Assembly (NCBI RefSeq): GCF_947331435.1
Contig: NZ_CAMZOF010000001.1
Location: 310,001 to 374,000, forward strand
Source: Pelagibius sp. Alg239-R121
GTDB taxonomy: Bacteria; Pseudomonadota; Alphaproteobacteria; Kiloniellales; Kiloniellaceae
Direction: 5' to 3'
DNA length: 64,000 nt
Below, one piece after another: positions 33,513 through 41,569 of this stretch. Every line of letters starts with the position of its first letter. Position 1 is the stretch's first letter. The notes beneath the pieces were generated by a model. That model was given only the letters and a program-made list of their open reading frames with translations. It had not been told where the DNA came from and searched no databases. The translations under genes were made by a program, and so were the position numbers.

Positions 33513-33546
33513 AGGGCCGTGTGGCTGCACGCGGCTCTTTCATTTG
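33513..33546 (+). terminator. terminator after the ParB-like gene
   Basis: An 11-bp stem with two wobbles (AGGGCCGTGTG pairing with CACGCGGCTCT, loop GCTG) is followed by TTTCATTT. It lies 25 bases after the stop and separates the gene from the hipBA promoter. Confidence 0.75.
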
Positions 33547-33560
33547 CGTTGCTTTAGAAT

Positions 33561-33608
33561 GATACATATTTCGATATCTTTTCCAGATATGATATCGAGA
33601 GATGTATC
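33561..33608 (+). promoter_or_regulatory. palindromic operator upstream of hipB
   Basis: Two 18-base arms (33561-33578 and 33591-33608) form an inverted repeat with 16 of 18 positions matching, around a 12-base spacer. The arms carry GATACAT and CGATATC. A third half-site-like element (ATATCTCGATTTTTGATAT) follows at 33621-33639, close to an AT-rich putative -10 region. HipB-type proteins are known to bind such palindromes and repress their own operon; that this is the operator is inferred. Confidence 0.7.
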
Positions 33609-33685
33609 GGTGTTTGCATCATATCTCGATTTTTGATATACTTAAATATATAATTCCTATGATCGATGCAGAAAAGAATATCAAA

Positions 33686-34069
33686 ATGAGTTACGATGCA
33701 CAGGCAATCTCCAAAAGACTGCAGGACGCCCGCGCGGCAAAAGGCCTCAGCCAGCGCGAATTGAGCAAGCTGGCAGGCGTTCCGCAGGGTCAGATTTCCC
33801 GTATTGAAGCGGGCGCAGTTGATCTCCGTCTTTCCAGCCTTGCCGCCCTTGCGCATGCCCTCGATCTGGAACTGACACTCGTGCCGCGTAAAGCGTTGCC
33901 TGCTGTCCATTCACTCATTCGGCAGGCCGCAGGAACGCGCTCTCAAGCGACAAGTGCATTCGAGAAGACGAAAGCAATTCGAAACACTTTGGCTCACAGT
34001 TCAATATTCAGGCAGATAGAAGACGAACCGAAACCAGCTTATTCGCTCGATGAGGATGATGATGGCTGA
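33686..34069 (+). CDS. hipB: HipB-like antitoxin, XRE-family repressor
   Basis: This protein of 127 residues has an XRE helix-turn-helix near residues 10-60 (KGLSQRELSKLAGVPQGQISRIE). A C-terminal extension rich in polar and acidic residues ends in SLDEDDDG. It is longer than the 88-residue E. coli HipB. It overlaps the HipA start, which is the usual antitoxin-first arrangement. It is expected to repress the operon and to neutralise HipA by binding it. The ATG at 33686 is chosen because it starts the family-like sequence. Confidence 0.88.
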   Translation: MSYDAQAISKRLQDARAAKGLSQRELSKLAGVPQGQISRIEAGAVDLRLSSLAALAHALDLELTLVPRKALPAVHSLIRQAAGTRSQATSAFEKTKAIRNTLAHSSIFRQIEDEPKPAYSLDEDDDG

Positions 34070-35297
34070 TATCTCGACCCTCAATGTCTTCCTGCACGGT
34101 CAAGCAATCGGCACGCTCACCTATCTCGGAGGAGAGCGAACGCTATTCGCGTTCAATGAAGAATACATCGCCGATCCGGAACGGTCGACACTGGGCTTGC
34201 GCTTCAAGGACAGGTTTGGAGAGCTGATCACCGAATTCCGGCCCTATCGCATCAAGCTCATGCCGTTCTTCTCCAACCTTTTGCCGGAAGGACATCTTCG
34301 AAAATACCTCGCCGAGAACGCCGGTATTCATACCGACCGCGAATTTTTCCTCCTTTGGGCTTTGGGCCGCGATCTCCCCGGTGCAATTACCGTGCGTCCG
34401 GCAGAAGGAGAAGCACAGCCTCCGGCTGAACAACTCGACGCGCTGGATGAGCAGACACGATCAAGCGCGAAGGCAGAAGCCCTGCACTTCTCTCTTGCGG
34501 GCGTTCAACTGAAGTTCTCGGCTGTTACAGAGGCATCAGGCGGGCTGACAATTCCGGCAAGCGGTGTCGGCGGCAACTGGATCGTAAAGCTGCCTTCCCA
34601 GCAGTATCACGGTGTCCCTGAAAACGAATTCTCGATGATGACGCTTGCCCGCATGATTGGAATCACCGTTCCTACTATTGACCTGATCAATATCAAAAGC
34701 ATAGGCAACATGCCAGGCGGCATAGACGCCCTTGGTGAAAAGGCATTCATCATCGAACGCTTTGATCGCAGCAGCGATGCGCCCATCCATATCGAGGACT
34801 TTGCACAGGTCTTCGATGTCTATGCCGAGGACAAATACAAGCGAGCAAGTGCCCGCAACATTGCCTCAGTTATCGCCGCAGAAGCAGGTGACAGTGATAT
34901 CGCCGAGTTCATCCGGCGCCTGACCTTTAACACACTGATCGGAAACGGCGACATGCACCTCAAAAACTGGTCGCTGATCTATCCTGACAGACATCACGCC
35001 CGTCTCTCCCCGGCCTATGATTTTGTCTCGACGATTCCCTACATCGCGGACGACAAAGCCGCGCTGAACTTCAGCAGATCACGCGCATTCACGGACTACA
35101 CGAAAGACGAGCTCTTCCATCTCTCCGCCAAGGCTGCCTTGCCACGCAAGCTGGTGTTGGATACCGCCCTAGAAACAGTCGATCTCTTCATGGAGCGGTG
35201 GCAGGCAGAGAAGAAACACTTCCCGATGGGTACAGATGTTCTCCGCGCCATCGATGCGCATCTGAAGACTCTGTCAATTGTGCAGGGTGGTGAATGA
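34062..35297 (+). CDS. hipA: HipA-family serine/threonine kinase toxin
   Basis: This 411-residue protein has the HipA N-terminal (couple_hipA) part, LPEGHLRKYLAENAG, and the kinase-like core. The phosphate loop region is LAGVQLKFSA (about 145-154), the ATP-site lysine lies in GNWIVKLPS, the catalytic Asp is in GNGDMHLKN (D297) and the metal-binding Asp is in PAYDFV (D320). HipA of E. coli phosphorylates glutamyl-tRNA synthetase, causing persistence. The target here is unknown. All catalytic residues look intact, so it is probably active. Confidence 0.92.
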   Translation: MADISTLNVFLHGQAIGTLTYLGGERTLFAFNEEYIADPERSTLGLRFKDRFGELITEFRPYRIKLMPFFSNLLPEGHLRKYLAENAGIHTDREFFLLWALGRDLPGAITVRPAEGEAQPPAEQLDALDEQTRSSAKAEALHFSLAGVQLKFSAVTEASGGLTIPASGVGGNWIVKLPSQQYHGVPENEFSMMTLARMIGITVPTIDLINIKSIGNMPGGIDALGEKAFIIERFDRSSDAPIHIEDFAQVFDVYAEDKYKRASARNIASVIAAEAGDSDIAEFIRRLTFNTLIGNGDMHLKNWSLIYPDRHHARLSPAYDFVSTIPYIADDKAALNFSRSRAFTDYTKDELFHLSAKAALPRKLVLDTALETVDLFMERWQAEKKHFPMGTDVLRAIDAHLKTLSIVQGGE

Positions 35298-35540
35298 GGC
35301 AGGCCACAGTAAATGCTGGCGGCACAGTTTGGTGTTCACGTTTGCAACGGAGAGAAGGCACCTATTGATCTTCAAGTAATTATTGAACGAAGGAGATTGC
35401 CAAGCTGATGTCAGGTCAACTGTTCAAATTGCTACGTCCTCTAAAGCGATGAGCGGGTCAGTCGACCGTTTCGAGTCATCAGTGCCTAGCGCTGCGTATT
35501 CAATCTTCTATTTCTTCACAGCCAACTCGGTAGGTGCGGG

Positions 35541-36806
35541 TTACAGTTCATCAATCAGCTTGAAGACCCGTGGGATATGATAAAGCGGCACTGCCAGCAA
35601 GAAGAGCGCGAAGATGCCGCCTAAATAAAACAGTGCCGCTCTAGTGTCCCATTCATCCAACAAGACTGGTATGAAGATAGGAAGGACGAAGAGAAATAGC
35701 GCAGCAGGCGCGATCAACAGGATTATTGCTATGAAGACCCCTGCGTATGACCATAAACCGTGAAAAGCATAGAAGCTTGGCAAATTCCCAACGACGCTCT
35801 CTCCGATTCTTACTCCAGATAAGTAGCGCAATGCTCTAGTTGTGTAGATCGCAATAGATAAAGCGCAAAATGCCAAAATCCATGGCCCTATCAGGATTGC
35901 GTCGCGTAGCTGAAGAGATATCGAGATAACAGGAATATTGATTGTGCTGGATTGCCCAGTTGCCCTCAGTAGAAGTGCGACTCGCTTTTCGTGTGCTACC
36001 TTCAAAGCCACACTTGGTTGTGCGAGCGTAAGATTTGCCCTCCGCTGTTTCTCAAGATCGGAAATTTCATTATTCGGTGACCTTATCCACTTGTTCCAAA
36101 TTCTTTCGGCCGTTGCTCTTCTATTAAGGCTGAACTCGCTGAGAACAAGGTTTTTAAGTCTTTCCAATTCGCGAGTGGCTTTGCTTAAATCTTCTTCGGT
36201 GGAAAGCGATGATTGGAGCACCGTCAAGCCTTTCAACCAAGCTTTAATTTCAAGCGTCGACATCCAATGATAGCGCAACGCATCTTCGACCCGGAGGTTC
36301 TCTATTTTATCTGCGACGAGGTATGAGCCTGGGCTATGCTCGGCGAGACGAAGCGCAGATTGCCCTTCTAGAAATGGAAACTCTGCTTCCAGACCCATTG
36401 GGTCATTTAGGAACATCAAGCCGCCAATTGTGTTGAGGGGGCTGTTAATTGCAAGGCGTTGACTGCTCGAGAGTCCAATCTCTGGATTGGTCATCGCTTT
36501 TACAGTGCGGCGAACCTCGGCAAACAACCGACTGCGATTTCTTCTGAGTTCGTCAATCGAACGCCGCTCGTTATGGTAGTCTGGTTGGAGATACATGAAG
36601 GAACGAAGTTGAAGTGCAATTTCCAGTGCATCAGACTCCATATCGGAATAGAATTTTATCAGTTCTTCATTGCTACGCTCTTCGATATTATGGGATCTGA
36701 AGTCGATGAACGATGTGACTAGGATAAGAGCAGTCAAACTCCACATCAAAATGTAAAAGTTATTGGCTCGACTAAAGCTGTCTTCAGCGGCTTCGAGATG
36801 GGTCAT
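35541..36806 (-). CDS. membrane protein of unknown family, cargo block
   Basis: This 421-residue protein has one N-terminal membrane helix (about 17-35), a hydrophilic, helix-rich middle of about 260 residues and four C-terminal hydrophobic segments (about 305-415). The middle contains predicted coiled-coil stretches (KATRELERLKNLVLSEF). I recognise no domain. It is the last gene of the minus-strand cargo block, separated by 222 AT-rich bases from the V8-like protease gene, so it may have its own promoter. A sensor or transport-like role is possible but unsupported. Confidence 0.7.
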   Translation of the reverse strand: MTHLEAAEDSFSRANNFYILMWSLTALILVTSFIDFRSHNIEERSNEELIKFYSDMESDALEIALQLRSFMYLQPDYHNERRSIDELRRNRSRLFAEVRRTVKAMTNPEIGLSSSQRLAINSPLNTIGGLMFLNDPMGLEAEFPFLEGQSALRLAEHSPGSYLVADKIENLRVEDALRYHWMSTLEIKAWLKGLTVLQSSLSTEEDLSKATRELERLKNLVLSEFSLNRRATAERIWNKWIRSPNNEISDLEKQRRANLTLAQPSVALKVAHEKRVALLLRATGQSSTINIPVISISLQLRDAILIGPWILAFCALSIAIYTTRALRYLSGVRIGESVVGNLPSFYAFHGLWSYAGVFIAIILLIAPAALFLFVLPIFIPVLLDEWDTRAALFYLGGIFALFLLAVPLYHIPRVFKLIDEL

Positions 36807-37028
36807 GTACTGTCACTCGACAATTTAGAGATTTGAGCTCTCGTGTCGCTTAGGGTTTCATTTCAGACACGAACGTTGAGCACGATGCTTTCTTCTGGCG
36901 TTTCATAAGTGTTCTGAGAATTTGGCAACTTATACGTAAAATATTGATATTTATCGCATAAATCACAAAAACGTCACGAGAATTTTTGAACTGGCACAGT
37001 CATAAGGGCGCTCTGGAGAGCTACGCAC

Positions 37029-38057
37029 TCAAGACGACCAATTGGAGATTGCATCAAAAATCTCGTTCGTTACACGGCGACCTAGGTTTGCAGTTCCTTG
37101 CGTGTAAACATGAGTAGCAACGACCCAACGTTGTCCACTTTTGTTTGAAAAAAAAATGGGTGCGCCGCTTTGCCCCGCTTCGGTATCCACCCGGTAGTAT
37201 ATGAATGCCTCGTCGTAGTCAGTTGATCGGCCTGCATCATACCACTGCGTACCGAATGCCTTAGACTCTCCAGGATACCCAGCGCTTTGGATGAGGGGCC
37301 GTGCAGATAAATCACTATCGGTGAAAACCGCATAGCCAAACCAACCGGTGGCCGACCCGATTGTCTTATCGGCCGTCTTTATCATACCGAGATCGTATTG
37401 CTCGTCTCCCCGATCAACCCAACCAGCGAGAGCATCTCTTTTCACTCCGTAGGTTTCGCCGAATGGCGCAATTCGTCCGTCGCGCCCAGGAATCACCCGG
37501 ATATTCCTCGCCCAGGACTTAGAATGTCGATCGAAAACATTGTGGCCCGCGGTGATCAGGGTGTCAGGGCCCGAGAACCAAGCGCTACCTGTCGCTCTCG
37601 AGCCGTTTTCATAGACAATTTCCAGATGGCAAATACTGCGAAAGGGAACACGCGACGTATCGTTAATTTTTACCCACGGCTGCCCCTCGAAAAAGGCATT
37701 TTCGGGCTGTAGCCACTTTCGCACTCCTTTATCGAGAAGAGTGTTGGAAGAGGTAGTGCATAGCACATCCGACAAAGATGTCTGATCGACAATTTGCGAT
37801 CCATAGCCATGACTATAGGCACGACTTAAGGGGAAATCCGAAACCCTTTCCAATATTCCGCCAAGATGCGTTTCCGTCATCCAGCTTCTTTGTATCCGCC
37901 TTTCACGCTCCTGCTCCAATGGCTCACGCTTTTGCGAAGAATGATCCGGCCCTGCGTGGACGGGTACTTTAAGTTCTCCCTGCGTAACATCAGTTCCGAT
38001 CGCATAGGGGTTTTCGTCATCTGTGATTTCAAGATGCACTTTTGAATCGTCAGCCAT
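37029..38057 (-). CDS. V8/trypsin-like serine protease, no signal peptide
   Basis: The C-terminal two thirds form an S1B (glutamyl endopeptidase-like) chymotrypsin fold. The catalytic triad is visible as H172 (ITAGHNVFD), D222 (EQYDLGMIK) and S297 (EAGQSGAPIF). The first 130 residues are charged and not recognised; there is no signal peptide or membrane helix. The start follows the lipoprotein stop by two bases with AGGAAGG before it, so the two genes are co-translated. Such proteases can act in the cytoplasm of bacterial conflict systems or, if exported another way, outside. The substrate is unknown. Confidence 0.88.
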   Translation of the reverse strand: MADDSKVHLEITDDENPYAIGTDVTQGELKVPVHAGPDHSSQKREPLEQERERRIQRSWMTETHLGGILERVSDFPLSRAYSHGYGSQIVDQTSLSDVLCTTSSNTLLDKGVRKWLQPENAFFEGQPWVKINDTSRVPFRSICHLEIVYENGSRATGSAWFSGPDTLITAGHNVFDRHSKSWARNIRVIPGRDGRIAPFGETYGVKRDALAGWVDRGDEQYDLGMIKTADKTIGSATGWFGYAVFTDSDLSARPLIQSAGYPGESKAFGTQWYDAGRSTDYDEAFIYYRVDTEAGQSGAPIFFSNKSGQRWVVATHVYTQGTANLGRRVTNEIFDAISNWSS

Positions 38058-38059
38058 AA

Positions 38060-39271
38060 CTACCTTCCTGTTCCAGACGAACCGGTTGTCGAAGCTCCAC
38101 TGGGTGCGCCACCATTCTCTGGTGCTTCGGCCTCTGGCTGAACTGTCTCGCTTCCAAATTGCAACCCTGCGTTCCCCACCGAGAGGTTAAACAGCATGGA
38201 TCCTGGCTTATAGTTTTCCTGCTTTAACTTTGCCTCCCTTGCTTCCTTCTTCTTTGCGTCAAGGTTGATTTTTTTGTCGATCAGGGTTGAGCGCGCATCA
38301 AAAAGCTCTCCTTGCTTTGTTATGCCTTGTATGAATGAACCGACGAGCTCGAAGGGAAGAGCTGCAAGGCGTTCGGCTTCACTACCGTCTGTAACGTACT
38401 TGTAGTCGACGAGCATCCCATTGTGCAGGCTTACGTCGCTTGACCACTTGGTAAAGACGCCACGCTTAACCGCAGCGGCGTAAGTCGGGCTGCCGTTAGG
38501 CAGGTACACATTGGTTTGTTGGATTGTGTCGTCGAAAAATCGTGCCGTGACGGTGTAGGAAACAGGCAAGCGGTAACAAAAGCCGACACTGCATTTACTG
38601 CTATCATCGATAGGGTCTAGCGCCTTATCGGCACCAAACGACCGTACGACGGAAAGCGCCACAACAGAACCTTGCTGTCCTAACAAACTTTCGGCTTCTA
38701 AGAGGAAAGGTTTTTCCGCCAATTCCTCCCGATCAATCGACCCAAAAGCTCCTAGGATTGCCTGATTGATTTCACTATTGAGGATGTCAATCTCGCTGAC
38801 CAAATCTTCGGAAACGGAAGGTTTGGTCAAGGCCTCGAGATCGACCTCTCGACTGAGCACTAACTTGCCATCGGCGGGCTGGCTTTGCGCGACCAGAGCG
38901 CCCACTGATTTAAGGGCGTTCTGAGCAGCTTCATCCAGGCGCCCGTCTGATTCGTAGTTGAGTGTGTTCAAGAGCCCAGTTCTACTAACCTTCGCATCGA
39001 AAGTCTCAGCGTGAAAGGGACTGTAAATTGACTTCAATCGATACCGGTGTTGTTCGTCGGCGATGTAGACAGGCTCAGACGCAGAAATTGATATACCATC
39101 GCCATTAGTATCGACCGATACGAAGAGTGGAAGTTTTGTCGTCGGCAGGAAGTAAACCGGACCGAGGTTGTTATCGTCTTTGTCACCAACCGCGACCGAA
39201 CTGACACCTGTACAAGACTGAAGACTTAATGTTGTAAAGCTCAAGGCGATGAGCGAGAGCTTGATATTCAT
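38060..39271 (-). CDS. predicted lipoprotein of unknown family
   Basis: The N-terminus is a lipoprotein signal (about 20 residues, lipobox LQSC). The mature protein of about 385 residues has mixed strands and helices and a charged coiled segment near 320-350 (KKINLDAKKKEAREAKL). It ends in Gly/Ser-rich low complexity. No domain is recognised. It overlaps the small membrane protein gene by four bases (ATGA) and is coupled to the V8-like protease gene, suggesting the three products act together at the envelope. Confidence 0.8.
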   Translation of the reverse strand: MNIKLSLIALSFTTLSLQSCTGVSSVAVGDKDDNNLGPVYFLPTTKLPLFVSVDTNGDGISISASEPVYIADEQHRYRLKSIYSPFHAETFDAKVSRTGLLNTLNYESDGRLDEAAQNALKSVGALVAQSQPADGKLVLSREVDLEALTKPSVSEDLVSEIDILNSEINQAILGAFGSIDREELAEKPFLLEAESLLGQQGSVVALSVVRSFGADKALDPIDDSSKCSVGFCYRLPVSYTVTARFFDDTIQQTNVYLPNGSPTYAAAVKRGVFTKWSSDVSLHNGMLVDYKYVTDGSEAERLAALPFELVGSFIQGITKQGELFDARSTLIDKKINLDAKKKEAREAKLKQENYKPGSMLFNLSVGNAGLQFGSETVQPEAEAPENGGAPSGASTTGSSGTGR

Positions 39272-39516
39272 GATGCCTGCCTCCCCAATGGGGTATTCGG
39301 CTTGCTGAGTTCGACAACTTGCTCTTTCTTGCCAGGAGGGATGAGATAGCCCACGGCGAAAACAACGATTGTTGTGATTGCAGCCGAAACCCCAGCAGGA
39401 ATTTTTATTGGATCACTTTCGACCTCCACAAACCAGATCAGGACTTGCACGATAGCCGCACCAAGGGCCGCTGCTGTGACCTTCTGTCCAGGAGAGTTAG
39501 AATTCATACGGAACAT
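39268..39516 (-). CDS. small two-helix membrane protein, holin-like
   Basis: The 82-residue product has two hydrophobic helices (about 12-30 and 42-61) separated by a short loop with Pro and acidic residues, and a basic, polar C-terminus (PPGKKEQ). This layout resembles small phage-type holins, but length and helix count alone do not prove that. A good ribosome-binding site (GGAGG) lies before the start. It is the first gene of the coupled trio with the lipoprotein and protease. Confidence 0.65.
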   Translation of the reverse strand: MFRMNSNSPGQKVTAAALGAAIVQVLIWFVEVESDPIKIPAGVSAAITTIVVFAVGYLIPPGKKEQVVELSKPNTPLGRQAS

Positions 39517-39599
39517 TTTTTTCCTCCCTTAACTTGAAGTTCGAAATTATCGAACTTCAGGATTTTAAAGTTTGACGCGAATTGAACTGTCGTTGCTCA

Positions 39600-41135
39600 C
39601 TACCCAATGGGATTGACGTCATCGACGAACTTGATGAGGTCGGCCATTGTGAAGTTACCGGCGTCGCTTCCCGGAAGTTCAGGACGCCAGTTTGAGCGTT
39701 GCCAGAGAAACGACCCGTGATCTCCATGCACCAAACCAAGGAAGGTCTCTGCGATAATTGTCGAACCCACAGGTCCAAGCCGTTGACCCCCGTGAAGGAC
39801 CTCGGCTTCTTTGAGAATGTAGTACCAAAGAGGCGTATTCGCCTGCAGCCCATGCTCCTGAACGACGGCGCCATCCGGTCCGCTGATTAGGTCTCCTGCA
39901 GAGAGCAGGTCGGCTCCAATGAACGCTGCAATTGCCTGGCCGGAAGGTAGTCTGAGTTGAACGCCGCGCTTTAGGTTTCTAAAGGCAAGGACACCCTGCA
40001 AACCGGATTCTCCCGGTAAACTGTGCAGATCAGAAGCAAGTTTCGGATCGATCAATCGCGAAGCGTTGACTGGCGTGCCGTCCAATCCAAGATCATAAAA
40101 CCGACGCCAATCAATGATCCAATTCCCAGGGAGCGAAGCGAGTTTCCCGCCAGGAATGCCCGGTGTTGGGTCAACGCTGGGATCATTAACTAGATCACCT
40201 ACGATCGCACCGGACTTGCCAGTGAACCCGAAGAGGAGACGAAGAGTGGCTGGCGTTAAGCCGCCTTCACGGAAGACCCTGTTGAAGTCGTAAACCTGCC
40301 TAACCATTGAATGGCCTAGGCGATAGGCCGCGGCAGAAAATTCGACGGGCATGAAGGGAGTGGTCTTGAAGCGGTAGAAACGGCGGCCTTCATGTTTGAT
40401 CTTTCGGATCAATCCCGGTTCTGTCAATCGCTCGACAAAATCGAACAGCACAATCCACTGATAGTGCCAGGCAACGATTCGACGAGCTTCTGTATACTGG
40501 TCTGCACCGGTGAGATCCGGGCGGTTTGACGAAAGAAAATCGATCACCGCGTTATGAAACTTCAAAAAAGCGAGATGCGTTTGAGCAACGACGAGGTTCT
40601 CGTCATTGCGTTCATCTCCGATGAGGGGGCGACCGACGCGGTTTCGCGGTAGGTCATTTGGCAGTGGGTTTGGGATGTCCTGCTCTTCGCTTGGCAGAGT
40701 CACACCCAAAAGGAACTTGTTACTTGGACCATATGGCGTCCTTGACTTTCGAGCGTAAAGCTCAGGACGAACGCCGGGACCATCGCCGTACAATGAGTCG
40801 AGATCCAATGCAGGAGTCCGAAAGTTTTCGGTTATTGTCGGATCGGTCGCCTGATCGGATATTGGCGTCGTATCCAGCGTAAGATCGTGATCAACAAATT
40901 GTCCTAAATAGGTGAAGCCTGCGGGGATAGTGCCGTTGTCTCCCGAAGGCGCTGTTCCAGGCTGGTCAAGCATTGACGCAGCGAGGTCAGCGAGCTTTGC
41001 GTCCGACACCTGGAGAGCAGGGAGATTGGGAAACATTCGCCCGAACTTCCCTGGGTCGCTGTTGGTCGAGAAAGCGTCGAGAGTAGAGATATCCAAATCT
41101 CGGGTGCTGCTACCATGGTTGTTTGAATAGGACAT
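39600..41135 (-). CDS. animal-type haem peroxidase (peroxinectin-like)
   Basis: This 511-residue protein belongs to the animal haem peroxidase superfamily. The distal histidine is in GQFVDHDLT (H83), the catalytic arginine is in GDERNDEN (R176) and the proximal haem-ligating histidine is in YRLGHSMVRQ (H275). The full core is present. The ATG at 41135 follows AGGTGGCAC. No signal peptide is seen, which is unusual for a peroxidase acting outside the cell. It could oxidise halides or organic substrates with H2O2. It lies between a terminator on one side and the small membrane protein on the other, so it may be transcribed from its own promoter. Confidence 0.9.
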   Translation of the reverse strand: MSYSNNHGSSTRDLDISTLDAFSTNSDPGKFGRMFPNLPALQVSDAKLADLAASMLDQPGTAPSGDNGTIPAGFTYLGQFVDHDLTLDTTPISDQATDPTITENFRTPALDLDSLYGDGPGVRPELYARKSRTPYGPSNKFLLGVTLPSEEQDIPNPLPNDLPRNRVGRPLIGDERNDENLVVAQTHLAFLKFHNAVIDFLSSNRPDLTGADQYTEARRIVAWHYQWIVLFDFVERLTEPGLIRKIKHEGRRFYRFKTTPFMPVEFSAAAYRLGHSMVRQVYDFNRVFREGGLTPATLRLLFGFTGKSGAIVGDLVNDPSVDPTPGIPGGKLASLPGNWIIDWRRFYDLGLDGTPVNASRLIDPKLASDLHSLPGESGLQGVLAFRNLKRGVQLRLPSGQAIAAFIGADLLSAGDLISGPDGAVVQEHGLQANTPLWYYILKEAEVLHGGQRLGPVGSTIIAETFLGLVHGDHGSFLWQRSNWRPELPGSDAGNFTMADLIKFVDDVNPIG

Positions 41136-41569
41136 GTGCCACCTCCATTTTTTCACTGTGTTTGAAGAACACTGTTGGTCCTGTCGAAAAATCCGAAATC
41201 AACAGCGACTAAGTTGACTGGCTCTCAGCAGTTCTTGAGAGACGACAGTAATTGTGCTCGGATCGGAGGTGCGATCTGCTTTTGGTCGTGCGGTCCGGAC
41301 ACTTCGAGCAAACCAACGTTCAGTGCGAACGTTTAAGGCCTTCGTCTATCAAAGCACCGTAGAATTAAACATTGGAAACTCGGTTTCGCGTGAGTTAGTA
41401 AAGAGTTATTAATTCGTTATTTTGGTTAAAAATATAAAAGAAAGCCTCGCTACAATATGTAGCGAGGCTTATTGCATTCGTTGACGCTCAAATAGATAGA
41501 TCAAGTCTTATATCTACAGAGATTTCTAAGAGCTTTAGCGCGGAGGTTAATTGAAACGGAATGCCAGCC
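41136..41569. other. 434-base non-coding gap between peroxidase and subtilase genes
   Basis: It contains a strong terminator for the subtilase side and AT-rich sequence on its left, probably the peroxidase promoter. No frame with coding character is seen. Confidence 0.5.
41442..41470 (-). terminator. terminator after the subtilase-like gene
   Basis: A perfect 12-bp stem (AAGCCTCGCTAC with GTAGCGAGGCTT) encloses a 5-base loop. On the - strand it is followed by TCTTTTATATTTTT. It ends the upstream regulator-PAP2-subtilase unit and isolates the peroxidase gene. Confidence 0.85.

Noticed and set aside
35383-35580. 65-codon + strand frame between hipA and the membrane protein gene
   Set aside because: No ribosome-binding site, no family-like sequence and overlap with the end of the opposite gene.
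39268-39516. Holin-like gene taken as evidence of a prophage
   Set aside because: No phage structural, lysis or packaging genes are present; the gene is coupled to the lipoprotein and protease genes instead.
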